A stretch of DNA of 64,000 bases from Larix kaempferi (lineage: Eukaryota; Streptophyta; Pinopsida; Pinales; Pinaceae). The notes beneath the pieces were generated by a model, which made no database searches, was not told the DNA's origin, and saw nothing but the letters and a program-made list of their open reading frames with translations. A program made the translations under genes and the position numbers. Positions 10,701 through 24,134 of this stretch are shown here, in pieces. Numbering within the stretch: position 1 is the stretch's first letter; each line of letters starts with the position of its first letter. The DNA lies in NCBI GenBank assembly GCA_027924585.1, contig BSBM01002124.1:1-64000 (forward strand), given 5' to 3'.

Positions 10701-13700
10701 TTTTTTAAAATCACAGCTTCTAGAAGGATTACAAGATTTCTTAAAAAACACGAGTTTTTAGAAAATGTGTTTTATTTCATAAATGGAATCAACAAAGTAT
10801 GCACATTTTACGTCATAACGACTTTCTATAGTTTGCGCATTCGTCCGGAAATAAGAAAAGCTTACTTCCACCGTTTTCTAAAATCACAGCTTCTAGAAGG
10901 TTTACATGATTTCGTAAAAAACATGAGTTTTTAGAAAATGTGGTTTATTTCATAAATGGAATCTAGAAAGTATGCACATTCTACGTCATAACGACTTTCT
11001 ATAGTTTGCGCATGCGTTTGGAAATAAGAAAAGCTTACTTCCCCGTTTTTTAAAATCACAGCTTCTAGAAGGTTTACATGGTTTCTTAAAAAACACGAGT
11101 TTTTAGAAAATGTGTTTTATTTCATAAATGGAATCAACAAAGTATGCACATTCTACATCATAACGACTTTCTATAGTTTGCGCATGCGTTTGGAAATAAG
11201 AAAAGCTTACTTCCCCCGTTTTTTAAAACCACAGGTTCTAGAAGGTTTACATAATTTCTTAAAAAACACGAGTTTTTAGAAAATGTGTTTTATTTCATAA
11301 ATGGAATCAACAAAGTATGCACATTCTATGTCATAACGACTTTCTATAGTTTGCGCATGCGTCCGGAAATAAGAAAAGCTTAGTTCCCCTATTTTTTAAA
11401 ATCACAGCTTCTAGAAGGATTACAAGATTTCTTAAAAAACACGAGTTTTTAGAAAATGTGTTTTATTTCATAAATGGAATCAACAAAGTATGCACATTTT
11501 ACGTCATAACGACTTTCTATAGTTTGCGCATTCGTCCGGAAATAAGAAAAGCTTACTTCCACCGTTTTCTAAAATCACAGCTTCTAGAAGGTTTACATGA
11601 TTTCGTAAAAAACATGAGTTTTTAGAAAATGTGGTTTATTTCATAAATGGAATCTAGAAAGTATGCACATTCTACGTCATAACGACTTTCTATAGTTTGC
11701 GCATGCGTTTGGAAATAAGAAAAGCTTACTTCCCCGTTTTTTAAAATCACAGCTTCTAGAAGGTTTACATGGTTTCTTAAAAAACACGAGTTTTTAGAAA
11801 ATGTGTTTTATTTCATAAATGGAATCAACAAAGTATGCACATTCTACATCATAACGACTTTCTATAGTTTGCGCATGCGTTTGGAAATAAGAAAAGCTTA
11901 CTTCCCCCGTTTTTTAAAATCACAGCTTCTAGAAGGTTTACATGATTTCTTAAAAAACACGAGTTTTTAGAAAATGTGTTTTATTTCATAAATGGAATCA
12001 ACAAAGTATGCACATTCTACGTCATAACGACTTTCTATAGTTTGCGCATGCGTCCGGAAATAAGAAAAGCTTACTTCCACCGTTTTTTAAAATCACAGCT
12101 TCTAGAAGGTTTACATGATTTCGTAAAAAACACGAGTTTTTATAAAATGTGTTTATTTCATAAATGGAATCTACAAAGTATGCACATTCTACGTCATAAC
12201 GAATTTCTATAGTTTGCGCATGCGTTTTGAAATAAGAGAAGCTTACTTCCACCATTTTATAAAATCACAGCTTCTAGAAGGTTTACGTGATTTCTTAAAA
12301 AACACGAGTTTTTAGAAAATGTGTTTTATTTCATAAATGGAATCATCAAAGTATGCACATTCTACGTCATAATGACTTTCTATAGTTTGCGCATGCGTTT
12401 GGAAATAAGAAAATCTTACTTCCCCCATTTTTTAAAATCACAGCTTCTAGAAGGTTTACATGATTTCTTAAAAAACACGAGTTTTTAGAAAATGTGTTTT
12501 ATTTCATAAATGGAATCTACAAAGTATGCACATTCTACGTCATAACAACTTTCTATAGTTTGCGCATGCGTTTTGAAAGAAGAAAAGCTTACTTCCCCCG
12601 TTTTTTAAAATCACAACTTCTAGAAGGTTAACATGATTTCTTAAAAAACACGAGTTTTTAGAAAATGTGTTTTATTTCATAAATGGAATCAACAAAGTAT
12701 GCACATTCTACGTAATAACGACTTTCTATAGTTTGCAGATGCGTCCGGAAATAAGAAAATCTTACTTCCACCGTTTTTTAAAATCACAACTTCTATAAGG
12801 TTTACATGATTTCGTAAAAAACACGAGTTTTTAGAAAATGTGTTTTATTTCATAAATTTAATCTACAAAGTATGCACATTCGACGTCATAACGACTTTCT
12901 ATAGTTTGCGCATGCGTCCGGAAATAAGAAAAGTTTACTTCCCCCATTTTTTAAAATCACAGCTTCTAGAACGTTTACATGATTATTTAAAAAACACGAG
13001 TTTTTAGAAAATATGTTTTATTTCATAAATGAAATCAACAAAGTATGCACATTCTACGTCATAGCGATTTTCTATAGTTTGCGCATGCGTTTGGAAATAA
13101 GAAAAGCTTACTTCCAAATTTTTTTAAAATCACAGCTTCTAGAACGTTTACATGGTTTCTTAAAAAACACGAGTTTTTAAAAATGTTTTTTATTTCATAA
13201 ATGGAATCAACAATGTATGCAAATTCTACGTCATAACAACTTTCTATAGTTTGCGCATGCGTCCGGAAATAAGAAAAGCTTACTTCCCCCGTTTTTTAAA
13301 ATCACAGCTTCTAGAAGGTTTACATGATTTCCAAAAAAACATGAGTTTTTAGAAAATTTGTTTTATTTCATAAATGGAATCAACAAAGTGTGCACATTCT
13401 ACGTCATAACGACATTCTATAGTTTGCGCATTCGTCCGGAAATAAGAAAAGCTTACTTCCACCGTTTTTTAAAATCACAGCTTCTAGAAGGTTTACATGA
13501 TTTCTTAAAAAACACGAGTTTTTAGAAAATGTGTTTTATTTCATAAATGGAATCAACAAAGTATGCACATTCTACCACATAATGACTTTCTATAGTTTGC
13601 GCATTCGTCCGGAAATAAGAAAAGCTTACTTCCACCGTTTTTTCAAATCACAGCTTCTAGAAGATTTACATTAGTTCTTAAAAAACACGAGTTTTTAGAA

Positions 13701-16700
13701 AATGTGTGTTATTTCATAAATGGAATCAACAAAGTATGCACATTCTATGTCATAACGACTTTCTATAGTTTGCGCATGCGTCCGGAAATAAGAAAAGCTT
13801 ACTTCCCCCGTTTTTTAAAATCACAGCTTCTAGAAGGTGTACATGATTTCTTAAAAAACACGAGTTTTTAGAAAATCTATTTTATTTCATAAATAGAATC
13901 AACAACGTATGCAAATTCTACGTCATCACGACTTTCTATAGTTTGCGCATTCGTCCAGAAATAAGAAAAGCTTACTTCCACTGTTTTTTAAAATCACAGC
14001 TTCTAGAAGGTTTACATGATTTCGTAAAAAACATGAGTTTTTAGAAAATGTGTTTTATTTCATAAATGGAATCTACAAAGTATGCACATTCTACGACATA
14101 ACCACTTTCTATAGTTTGCGCATGCGTCCGGAAATAAGAAAAGTTTACTTCCCTCGTTTTTTAAAATCACAGCTTCTAGAAGGTTTACATGATTTCTTAA
14201 AAAACAAGAGTTTTTAGAAAATGTGTTTTATTTCATAAATGGAATAAACAAAGTATGCACATTCTACGTCATAACGACTTTCTGTAGTTTGCGCATGCGT
14301 TTGGAAATAAGAAAAGCTTACTTCCCCCGTTTTTTAAAATCACAGCTTCTAGAAGGTTTACATGATTTCTTAAAAAACATGAGTCTTTAGAAAATGTGTT
14401 TTATTTCATAAATGGAATCAACAATGTATGCACATTCTACGTCATAACGACTTTCTATAGTTTGCGCATGCGTTCGGAAATAAGAAAAGCTTACTTCCAT
14501 CTTTTTTTAAAATCACAGCTTCTAGAAGGTTTACATGATTTCTAAAAAAACACGAGTTTTTAGAAAATCTGTTTTATTTCATAAATGGAATCAACAAAGT
14601 ATGCACATTCTACGTCATAACGACATTCTATAGTTTGCGCATTCGTCCGGAAATAAGAAAAGCTTACTTCCACCGTTTTTTAAAATCACAGCTTCTAGAA
14701 GGTTTACATGATTTCTTAAAAACCACGAGTTTTTAGAAAATGTGTTTTATTTCATAAATGGAATCTACAAAGTATGCACATTCTACGTCATAACGACTTT
14801 CTATAGTCTGCGCATACGTTTGGAAATAAGAAAAGCTTACTTCCCCTATTTTTTAAAATCACAACTTCTAGTAGGTTTACATGATTTCTTAAAAAACACG
14901 AGTTTTTAGAAAATGTGTTTTATTTCATAAATGGAATCAACAAAGTATGCACATTCTACGTCATAACGACTTTCTATAGTTTGGGCATGCGTCCGGAAAT
15001 AAGAAAAGCTTACTTCCACCGTTTTTTAAAATCACAGCTTCTAGAAGGTTTACATGATTTCGTAAAAAACACGAGTTTTTAGAAAATGTGTTTTATTTCA
15101 AAAATGGAATTTACAAAGTATGCACATTCTACGTCATAACGACTTTCTATAGTTTGCGCATGCGTCCGGAAATAAGAAAAGCTTACTTCCCCCATTTTTT
15201 AAAATCACAGCTTCTAGAAGGTTTACATGATTTCTTAAAAAACACGAGTTTTTAGAAAATGTGTCTTATTTCATAAATGGAATCAACAAAGTATGCACAT
15301 TCTACGTCATAACGACTTTCTATAGTTTGCGCATGCGTTTGGAAATAAGAAAAGCTTACTTCCCCCGTTTTTTAAAATCACAACTTCTAGAAGGTGTACA
15401 TGATTTGTTAAAAAACACGAGTTTTTAGAAAATGTGTTTTATTTCATAAATGGAATCTACAAAGTATGCACATTCTACGTCATAACGAATTTCTATAGTT
15501 TGCGCATGCGTCCGGAAATAAGAAAAGCTTACTTTCCCCGTTTTTTAAAATTACAGCTTCTAGAAGGGTTACGTGATTTCTTAAAAAACACGAGTTTTTA
15601 GAAAATGTGTTTTATTTCATAAATGGAATCAACAAAGTATGCACATTCTACCTCCTAACGACTTTCTATAGTTTGCGCATGTGTTTGGAAATAAGAAAAG
15701 CTTACTTCCCCCGTTTTTTAGAATCACAGCTTCTAGAAGGTTTACATGATTTCGTAAAAAACACGATTTTTTAGAAAATGTGTTTTATTTCATAAATGGA
15801 ATCTACAAAGTATGCACATTCTACGTCATAACGACTTTCTATAGGTTGCGCATGCGCCTGGAAATAAGAAAAGCTTACTTCCCCCGTTTTTTAAAATCAA
15901 AGCTTCTAGAAGGTTTACATGATTTCTTAAAAAACACGAGTTTTTAGAAAATGTGTTTTATTTCATAAATGGAATCAACAAAGTATGCACATTCTACCTC
16001 ATAACGACTTTCTATAGTTTGCGCATGCGTTTGGAAATAAGAAATGCTTACTTCCACCGTTTTTTAAAATCACAGCTTCTAGAAGGTTTACATGATTTCG
16101 TAAAAAACACGAGTTTTTAGCAAATGTGTTTTATTTCATAAATGGAATCTACAAAGTATGCACATTCTACGTCATAACAACTTTCTATAGTTTGCGCATG
16201 CGTCTGGAAATAAGAAAAGCTTACTTCCCCCGTTTTTTAAAATCACAGCTTCTAGAAGGTTTACATGATTTCTTAAAAAACAAGAGTTTTTAGAAAATAT
16301 GTTTTATTTCATAAATGGAACCAATAAAGTATGCACATTCTATGTCATAACGACTTTATATAGTTTGTGCATGCGTTTGGAAATAAGTAAAGCTTACTTC
16401 CCCCGTTTTTTAAAATCAGAGCTTCTAGAAGGTTTACATGATTTCTTAAAAAACATGAGTCTTTAGAAAATGTGTTTTATTTCATAAATGGAATCGACAA
16501 AGTATGCACATTCTATGTCATAACGACTTTCTATAGTTTGCGCATGTGTCCGGAAATAAGAAAATCTTACTTCCACCGTTTTTTAAAATCACAGCTTCGA
16601 GAAGGTTTACACGATTTCGTAAAAAACACGAGTTTTTAGAATATGTATTTTATTTCATCAATGGAATCTACAAAGTATGCACATTCTACGTCAAAGTATG

Positions 16701-19062
16701 CACATTCTACATGATAACGACTTTCTATAGTTCGCGCGTTCGTCCGGAAATAAGAAAAGCTTACTTCCCCCGTTTTTTAAAATCACAGCTTCTAGAAGGT
16801 TTACATGATTTCGTAAAAAACACGAGTTTTTAGAAAATGTGTTTTATTTCATAAATGGAATCAACAAAGTATGCACATTCTACGTCATAACGACTTTTTT
16901 TAGTTTGCGCATCCGTTTGGAAATAGGAAAAGCTTACTTCCCCCGTTTTTTAAAATCACAGCTTCTAGAAGGTTTACATGATTTCTTAAAAAACACAAGT
17001 TTTTACAAAATGTGTTTTATTTCATAAATGGCATCAACAAAGTATGCACATTCTACGTCATAACGACTTTCTATAGTTTGCGTATGCGTTTGGAAATAAG
17101 AAAAGCTTACTTCCCCCATTTTTTAAAATCACAGCTTCTAGAAGGTTTACATGGTTTCTTAAAAAACACGAGTTTTTAGAAAATGTGTTTTATTTCATAA
17201 ATGGAATCAACAATGTATGCACATTCTACGTCAGAACGACTTTCTATAGTTTGCGCATGCGTCCGGAAATAAGAAAAGCTTACTTCCACCGTTTTTTAAA
17301 ATCACAGCTTCTAGAAGATTTACATGATTTCTAAAAAAACACGAGTTTTTAGAAAATGTGTTTTATTTCATAAATGGAATCAACAAAGTATGCACATTCT
17401 ACATCATAACGACATTCTATAGTTTGTGCATTCGTCCGGAAATAAGAAAAGCTTACTTCCACCGTTTTTTAAAATCACAGCTTCTAGAAGGTTTACATGA
17501 TTTGTTAAAAAACACGAGTTTTTAGAAAATGTGTTTTATTTCATAAATGGAATCTAAAAAGTATGCACATTGTACGTCATAACGAATTTCTATAGTTTGC
17601 GCATGCGTTTGGAAATAAGAAAAGCTTACTTCCCCTGTTTTTTAAAATCACAACTTCTAGAAGGTTTACATGATTTCTTAAAAAACACGAGTTCTTAGAA
17701 AATGTGTTTTATTTCATAAATGGAATCAACAAAGTATGCACATTCTATGTCATAACGACTTTCTATAGTTTGCGCATGCGTCCGGAAATAAGAAAAGCTT
17801 ACTTCCACCGTTTTTTAAAATCACAGCTTCTAGAAGGTTTACATGATTTCGTAAAAAACACGAGTTTTTAGAAAATGTGTTTTATTTCATAAATGGAATC
17901 TACAAAGTATGCACATTCTACGTCATAACGACTTTCTATAGTTTGCGCATGCGTCCGGAAATAAGAAAAGCTTACTTCCCCCTTTTTTTAAAATCACAGC
18001 TTCTAGAAGGTTTACATGATTTCTTAAAAAACACGAGTTTTTAGAAAATGTGTTTTATTTCATAAATGGAATCAACAAAGTATGCACATTCTACGTCATA
18101 ACGACTTTCTATAGTTTGCGCATGCGTTTGGAAATAAGAAAAGCTTACTTCCCCCGTTTTTAAAATCACAGCTTCTAGAATGTTTACATGATTTCTTAAA
18201 AAACACGAGTTTTTAGAAAATGTGTTTTATTTCATAAATGGAATCAACAAAGTATGCACATTCTACATCATAACGACTTTCTATAGTTTGCGCATGCGTT
18301 TGGAAATAAGAAAAGCTTACTACTCCTGTTTTTTAAAATCACAGCTTCTAGAACGTTTACATGGTTTCTTAAAAAACACGAGTTTTTAGAAAATGTTTTT
18401 TATTTCATAAATGGAATCAACAATGTATGCACATTCTACATCATAACAACTTTCTATAGTTTGCGCATGCGTCCGAAAATAAGAAAAGCTTACTTCCCCC
18501 GGTTTTTAAAATCACAGCTTCTAGAAGGTTTACATGGTTTCTAAAAAAACACGAGTTTTTAGAAAATGTGTTTTATTTCATAAATGGAATCAACAAAGTA
18601 TGCACATTCTACGTCGTAACGACATTCTATAGTTTGCGCATTCGTCCGGAAATAAGAAAAGCTTACTTCCACCGTTTTTTAAAATCACAGCTTCTAGAAG
18701 GTTTACATGATTTCTTAAAAAACACAAGTTTTTAAAAAATGTGTTTTATTTCATAAATGGAATCAACAAAGTATGCACATTCTACCTCATAACGACTTTC
18801 TATAATTTGCGCATTCGTCCGGAAATAAGAAAAGCTTACTTCCACCGTTTTTTCAAATCACAACTTCTAGAAGGTTTACATGATTTCTTAAAAAACACGA
18901 GTTTTTAGAAAATGTGTTTTATTTCATAAATGGAATCAACAAAGTATGCACATTCTTTGTCATAACGACTTTCTATAGTTTGCGCATGCGTCCGGAAATA
19001 AGAAAAGCTTACTTCCCCCATTTTTTAAAATCAGAGCTTCTAGAATGTTTACATGATTTCTT

Positions 19063-19067
19063 AAAAA
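19063..19067. repeat. Left target site duplication of element 2A (AAAAA)
   Basis: Five A residues precede the LTR and five more follow it at 26,251-26,255. The uninterrupted monomer has six A here, and the 5 + 6 A count around the insertion fits a 5-bp duplication. Confidence 0.85.
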
Positions 19068-19706
19068 TGTTAAATTTTCAGAATTTACTTCAATATGATC
19101 TAGTCTCTTAACTGAGAGAACAACATGTACAGCATATCAATCATGGAGACAATAATGCAAGCACACAAGAGACACAAATATTTACTTGGGGAAAACCATA
19201 AAGGTGAAAAACCCCAATAACTTCCTCAGAGATAGATAGAGCAATGATACAACCAACCATAAGAGATAGACACAACCTAGCAGCAGATCCTTCTCCTCCA
19301 TAAGTGTGCCACTCCTCCTTGAGTGCATGTGTGAGATGTGAGTGAGTAAATAGAGTGCCTCCCGCACTCTATTTATACTTGACTTGACTTGCCTTTTTAC
19401 CTAACTCATGTAGGCTCGAACTTAACCACATAACATAATGCTGAGTGGGCCGACCCCCAATAGGGTGCTCTAATAACCCTTTGAACCACATGGCCGACCC
19501 CCAATAGGGTGGTCTAATAACCCTTTGACCCACATGACTTATACAGGGCTAACCCCAAACAAGGTGGTCTAATAACCCATCAAGTATAAGTTACGACACT
19601 TACAAAATAAATGACGACACTTCCGTATAGAGGAATTTTAACATCTCTATAGGAATACAATATACATATATGTGAAATACATTCCGAAGTTACATATACA
19701 TCAACA
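19068..19706 (-). repeat. 3' LTR of element 2A
   Basis: 639 bp, reading TGTTAA...CATCAACA on the plus strand, so TG...CA also holds on the element strand. Three degenerate copies of a 44-55 bp unit containing CTAATAACCC lie at about 19,448-19,585. The inverted repeat with the TATA box is at 19,347-19,375. It differs from the other LTR of this copy by about 23 changes by hand count, 12 of which are also seen between the LTRs of element 2B. Confidence 0.95.
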
Positions 19707-19715
19707 CTCCCTCTT
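19707..19715 (-). other. Polypurine tract of element 2A
   Basis: On the minus strand AAGAGGGAG lies directly upstream of the 3' LTR start TGTTGATG, the expected plus-strand priming site. Confidence 0.88.
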
Positions 19716-19966
19716 AACTAGGAAGGTATTTCTTAGCACAGTTCTTCTAGCACATTCATCTTCTCTGGATCATCGTCACTGGATAATCGTCATCGAGTCA
19801 TCATCATCGTCACTGCTGCTGCTATCTCAATCAATCTCTGAATCTACTCGTCAGAGGAAGTTCTACAGAGCCATTCCTTTTTCATACTGGATGTAGGCCC
19901 ACCACCTGCAGGTCTTCGTCATCACTGGCCATACTGTGGAATCCTCAGGACTTATTATGTGCGTCA

Positions 19967-20552
19967 CAAAACCTCGAAAGAGCATCCCAGGATGTTACGG
20001 GTACACAACTCCAACCTGTAGGATCTCCCAGGGCGCTATTACATGTGACCCCACCACAAAACCTCGAAAGAGCATCCCAGGATGTTACGGGTACACAACT
20101 CCAACCTGAAGGATCTCCCAGGGCGCTATTACATGTGGTCACCACAAAACCTCGCAAGAGCATCTCAGGATGTTATGGGTACACAACTCCGACCTGAAAT
20201 CCCCCAGGGCACAAATTACATGTGGTCATGGAAAAACCTCGAAAGAGCATCTCAGGATGTTACGGGTACACAACTCCGACCTGAAATCTCCCAGGGCCCA
20301 AATTACATGCCATAGGACAAAACCTCGCAAGAGCATCTGCCAGATATCCCAGGGCGCTATTACATGCCATAGGCAAAACCTCGAAAGACTATCTGCAGAT
20401 CTCCCAGGGCACCGAATTACATGTCCTCCCAGAGCAAAACCTCGAAAGAGCATTTGCCAGATGTCCCAGGGCACCGATATTACATGCCATAGGCAAAACC
20501 TCGAAAGACCATCTACAAATCTCCCAGGGCACCGGATTACATGCTCATCTGC
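19967..20552. repeat. Complex tandem repeat in the 3' region of element 2A
   Basis: Eight units, each starting CAAAACCTCG or a variant, at 19,967, 20,057, 20,145, 20,232, 20,318, 20,374, 20,435 and 20,494. The first four are 86-90 bp and contain GGTACACAACTCC. The last four are 56-61 bp and lack that block. All share CCCAGGGC and TTACATG. The long frames crossing it on both strands follow from the repeat and show no protein family. Confidence 0.92.
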
Positions 20553-21110
20553 ACAACCTGATCCACGACCATAGAGTATCATCCTGATACTCACCATACA
20601 TCATCCTGATGCATCCATGATCATCCTGATCATCATCACTGCAACGTCCTGCTGCATGTCATCTGGAGCAACATCCTGAAGCTCGTCATCGATGATCATC
20701 CTGATCATCACTGCAACATCCTGCTACATGTCATCATACCTGATCCACCTGATCATCAATGCATCTACCTGATGCATACGAAGTATCTACCTGATACATA
20801 TCATCATACATGATCCTCCTGATCATCAATGTATCCACTTGATACAAATACATGATACATATCACCATACATGATCCACCTGATCATACAATGTATCCAC
20901 CTGATAAATATAATGTATCCACCTGATACATATACAGATACATGGTCCAAGCATCCAACATGATGCATATACAAAATACATACACATGATCCAACTGATC
21001 ATATCCAGCATCCGACATGATGCATACATACATAAATGATCCAACTGATCATATCAAGCAGAAACCAGAACATCATCCTGATGCTCATCATCCAGTGCTT
21101 ACATCCACAT
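20553..21110. repeat. Degenerate CCTGAT-rich short repeats, 3' region of element 2A
   Basis: Dense irregular repetition of motifs such as CATCCTGATCATC, ATCCACCTGATCAT and TGTATCCACCTGATACAT. Many are palindromic around TGATCA or carry matched ATCA/TGAT arms. No ORF with protein similarity is seen. It lies between the end of RNase H and the array at 19,967-20,552. Confidence 0.8.
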
Positions 21111-21166
21111 CCATGTGAAGGATCCTCCTTCCAACATGCTTGGAATGGCTTCAGCAAATGTGTCCA

Positions 21167-22554
21167 TCACTTCTTCCTCGAAGTGTCCTCGATCTGAAGA
21201 ACTCCAAGCCTCTCTCTGAAGTACTCGAACTTCACTCTAGCTAGTGGCTTTGTCAGCACATCTGCAATCTACTTGTCCGTCGCAACATACAGGAGCTTCA
21301 CAGCTCCTCTCTGCACCATATCCCTGATATAGTGATATTTGATCTCTATGTGTTTCGACCTGTCACGAAACACTATGTTCTCGGACAGCTTCACATAACT
21401 CTGGTTATCACAGAAGATACCAGTAGCCTCCAACGGGAGATCAAATAACTCAGACAGTAGCTTCCATAGCCATACTGCCTCACAACTAGCTGAGCAGGCT
21501 GCAACATACTCTGCCTCAGCTGTACTCAGTGCTACGCAGGACTGCTTCCTGCTAAACCAAGAGATCACACCTGATCCCATACTGAAGCAGCACCCAGATG
21601 TGCTCTTTCTATTTGCAGCACTGCCAACCCAATCTGAATCAACATAACCCTGTAGGTTAAACTTTTGATTTGATTCATACTTGAGCCCATAATCCACTGT
21701 ACCCTTCAGGTACCTCAGAATATGCTTTACAGCAACCAGGTGAACACTCCTCGGATCCGTCAGGAACTGGCTCAATGTGTTCACAGCAAAGCAAATGTCT
21801 GGTCTCGTGTTCGTCAGGTACATCAAGGACCCAATCATCTGACGATACATAGAGACATCAACTGGCTCAGATGAAGCATCACATAGAAGCTTCAGATTTG
21901 ATGCCATAGGTGTGGTCATGGCCTTGCAATCCATCATCCTGACCCTCTTCAGGATTTCTACTGCATACTTCCCTTGTCCAAGGAAGATTCCATCTGTACT
22001 CTGCCACACCTCCATGCCAAAAACAAATAGTGCATCATCCCCAATTTCTTCATCTCGAACTCAACAGCAAGCTTCCGCTGCATGTCGGCAATCAATCTAT
22101 CTTCATCTGTAACAAACAGGTTATCCGCATACAAAAGTAGTATAACTGGATTGCCTTCCTCAACCTTGTAGTAAAGGTTGGAATCCGCTTTACTCTTGGT
22201 AAAGCCAAAACTGGATAGAAAGCTGTCTATCCTACCATACCAAGTTCTGCACACATATATGACTACACCATGCTGTCTTGAAATCCATCTGGTGTATCTT
22301 CTATTTCATCACTTTTATATTTCTGAATGCTGCCATCTGCAACATGCTTGATCTAATAGTTCCATTTGGAAGTCATAACAAAACTTCCCTTCACGTCTTG
22401 GGACTACATCCCAAACATCATTCTTCATGATCGATGGATCGTGGCATTCCATTTCTTCATCCCAGATCCTGGGAACTTCAATATCTTCAATAAATATCTT
22501 TGTTGCTGGAACAAATGTTGTAGTCCTTTTGTAGGTGAAGATATGCGGTCTTTC
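21167..22554 (-). pseudogene. Copia RT/RNase H remnant of element 2A
   Basis: The copia reverse transcriptase N-terminus is recognisable from about 22,480 downward (WDEEM, SIMKNDVWDVVP, then KWNY-stop-IKHVADGSIQKYK in another frame), followed by IHQMDFKTA with the first catalytic Asp. About 40-50 residues are then missing before RTWYGRIDSF. The polymerase motif reads YADN instead of YVDD/YADD, so the second catalytic Asp is lost. A frameshift separates LGMMHYLF from GMEVWQSTDG. Next come the connection region (MIGSLMYLTNTRPDI) and RNase H (YVDSDW, STAEAEYVA, CDNQS, SKHIEI). A TAG at 21,269-21,271 ends the frame after VATDK; element 2B has CAG (Gln) there and continues QIADVLTKPL. The stop in KWNY, the deletion, YADN and the frameshift are shared with 2B; the TAG is private. 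Confidence 0.93.
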
Positions 22555-23110
22555 CTACAAAACAGGTTAAATTGCATGATTAGAAACATCTCATAGTTTT
22601 CAGAACAAATTCTTACACATAAAGAAATGTGTCATACAGTCATGCAATGCTTCAATACAACATTTATCCATATCCCGTAACTTTCTAGATACCTTCCAAT
22701 CTCTACCAGAACATTGTTAAGAGTGTGCACAACTCCCAACATGTCAACAAAGAGGTTTCATTCTAGATAAGTAGCAATGGAATGTTGTATAGTGCCATAG
22801 GCCACTTACCCATGTATATTAGTAGTATACTGTTCATCAATGCAACTATTCTAATATGCATAATACACAACCTAATTCTAGGAACATCAGTTTATACATT
22901 ATTGAACAGTATTATTTAAACAAACAAATATGCAAGAAATGATGATTAAAATACTTATCTTTCTTTGTTCGTTGGGTGGACTCCCTCTGATTCTTTGCTT
23001 CCTTGCAGGAGCTGTTGGAGTCCTAATCTGAAGTAGCTTCTTCTACACCTTTTTGTTGTGGAATGTAGAAAGATGGTCAACTCCCTCTAAATATCTGCAT
23101 CCTTGCAGAA
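22555..23110. other. AT-rich internal DNA of element 2A, no gene seen
   Basis: No coding frame could be supported on either strand. On the element strand the RT remnant is preceded by TTTTGTAG directly before 22,554, which resembles a plant 3' splice site. The rest is AT-rich, intron-like sequence. Confidence 0.5.
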
Positions 23111-23118
23111 ACTACTGA

Positions 23119-23223
23119 AGTGTGCTCCTTTTCTTTCTTGCAGGAATAACTAGAGTGTGCTCCTTTGCTTTCTTCCAGGAACAACTGGAGTGTGCTCCTT
23201 TGCTTTCTTGCAGGAGCAACTAG
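23119..23223. repeat. 35-bp tandem repeat in element 2A (3 units)
   Basis: Units start AGTGTGCTCC at 23,119, 23,154 and 23,189, with a partial fourth at 23,224. Each contains CTTGCAGG or CTTCCAGG. Since 35 is not a multiple of three, the array cannot encode a regular peptide repeat. Nearby 22,975-23,110 has diverged relatives (CTTCCTTGCAGGAGC). Confidence 0.9.
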
Positions 23224-23721
23224 AGTGTGCTCCCTCTTGATCTTTGCTTCCTGAATTACCTGTTCTTGAACTCATATTCATCCTTGGTCCCTATGCATGC
23301 TTATTAGTATCATGATTGTGTTATCCTTGTGATTTCATATAAAATCATACATTCATTAGTATACTATTAAAACACAATAATTTCAAGCATGTATAGTCAT
23401 GATCATTTCAAACAGAATAATAAGCATTAGCATTCAAGGTTTATGTGGGATTCTTATGGTTAGTCAAATCATAACAAGCATAACATGTCTAAACCTGTAA
23501 TTACTCAAACCTATACCTTCATGATTCTTCTGGTTAGTCATATCGTCAATTATGGCAAGAAACATAATATGCATACAACCATGATTATTCAACCCTATGA
23601 CTTCATGAATAATCATTATCAACAACAGTATAAGATCCTAACACAAGGTAGGATTCTAGCTTGATATAGGAAAAAACATACCTGGATTAGCATGCTAGCT
23701 ATTTATGTCTAACATACTCAC

Positions 23722-23763
23722 ATGATGTCTTCTTGTTCTTCTTCAATGACTTGTGCTAGTAAC
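23722..23763 (-). other. Exon-like island c in element 2A
   Basis: On the minus strand, ATATACAG precedes a 42-nt open segment and GTGAGT follows it. Joined in phase to the island at 23,810-23,859 it would continue that frame as RLLAQVIEEEQEDIM. The implied intron (23,764-23,809) is only 46 nt, short for plants, which argues for caution. No family recognised. Confidence 0.3.
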
Positions 23764-23809
23764 CTGTATATCTCATAGGTTAACTATTACAAAACCAAGT
23801 TATACATAC

Positions 23810-23859
23810 CTCGTAAATGGATCTTCTATGAGATCCATGACAATGGATGAATCTTTGTC
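23810..23859 (-). other. Exon-like island b in element 2A
   Basis: A 50-nt open segment on the minus strand, bounded by an AG at its start and by AG|GTATGT, a consensus 5' splice site, at its end. It reads DKDSSIVMDLIEDPFT plus a split Arg codon. The phase agrees with the next island but not simply with the previous one, so an exon may be missing or the reading may be wrong. Inference only. Confidence 0.3.
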
Positions 23860-24134
23860 CTCATGTCATCATAATCATATGTTCTTGAAGTAGAACATGA
23901 TTTGTCTTTTTTGGTGTACCTTTTATGTTAGTAGACAACATAAACCTCATATAACACCATAATGCATTAGTACAATCACAAGTGTCAACACCCTAACCAA
24001 TGAATATCTTCTATCATGCATTCATAATTTTGTTAAGGTGATACGACAAATCTAAAAACAAAATTGTACTTAACCGTAATAACATGAAGACAAACATACC
24101 ATAAACTTAATCATGAACAAATATCGAAACATAC

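Larger units (their letters stand above)
5445..19067. repeat. 173-bp satellite array, segment 2
   Basis: About 79 monomers of the 173-bp satellite with no non-satellite DNA. The block from about 5640 to 8080 repeats the block interrupted by element 1 (about 170-2238 plus 5440-5640), with monomer gains and losses. Two stretches of about 500 bp starting near 10,725 and 11,416 look identical by eye (offset 691). The block near 10,041-10,720 recurs near 13,320-13,990 (offset 3283). From about 15,650 to 19,067 the sequence matches 30,165-33,581 at offset 14,514. Monomers with the 21-bp internal duplication lie at 5735, 8870 and 16,671. AAAAA at 19,063-19,067 is the left target duplication of element 2A. 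All short ORFs here are satellite frames without coding support. Confidence 0.97.

Noticed and set aside
19182-19367. 61-codon ORF MREALYLLTHISHMHS... present in all four LTRs of element 2
   Set aside because: It lies inside the LTR next to the TATA hairpin and repeats only because LTRs repeat; no known LTR-encoded protein matches.
19945-20597. 72-134 codon ORFs on both strands near 20.0-20.6 kb and at 34.5-35.1 kb
   Set aside because: They are translations of the 56-90 bp tandem repeat, open on both strands at once, with no protein similarity.
20862-21044. Minus-strand ORF rich in Cys/Met/Tyr (MDHLCMYASC...), repeated at 35,376-35,558
   Set aside because: A product of the short CCTGAT/TGATACAT repeats; low-complexity composition with no domain.
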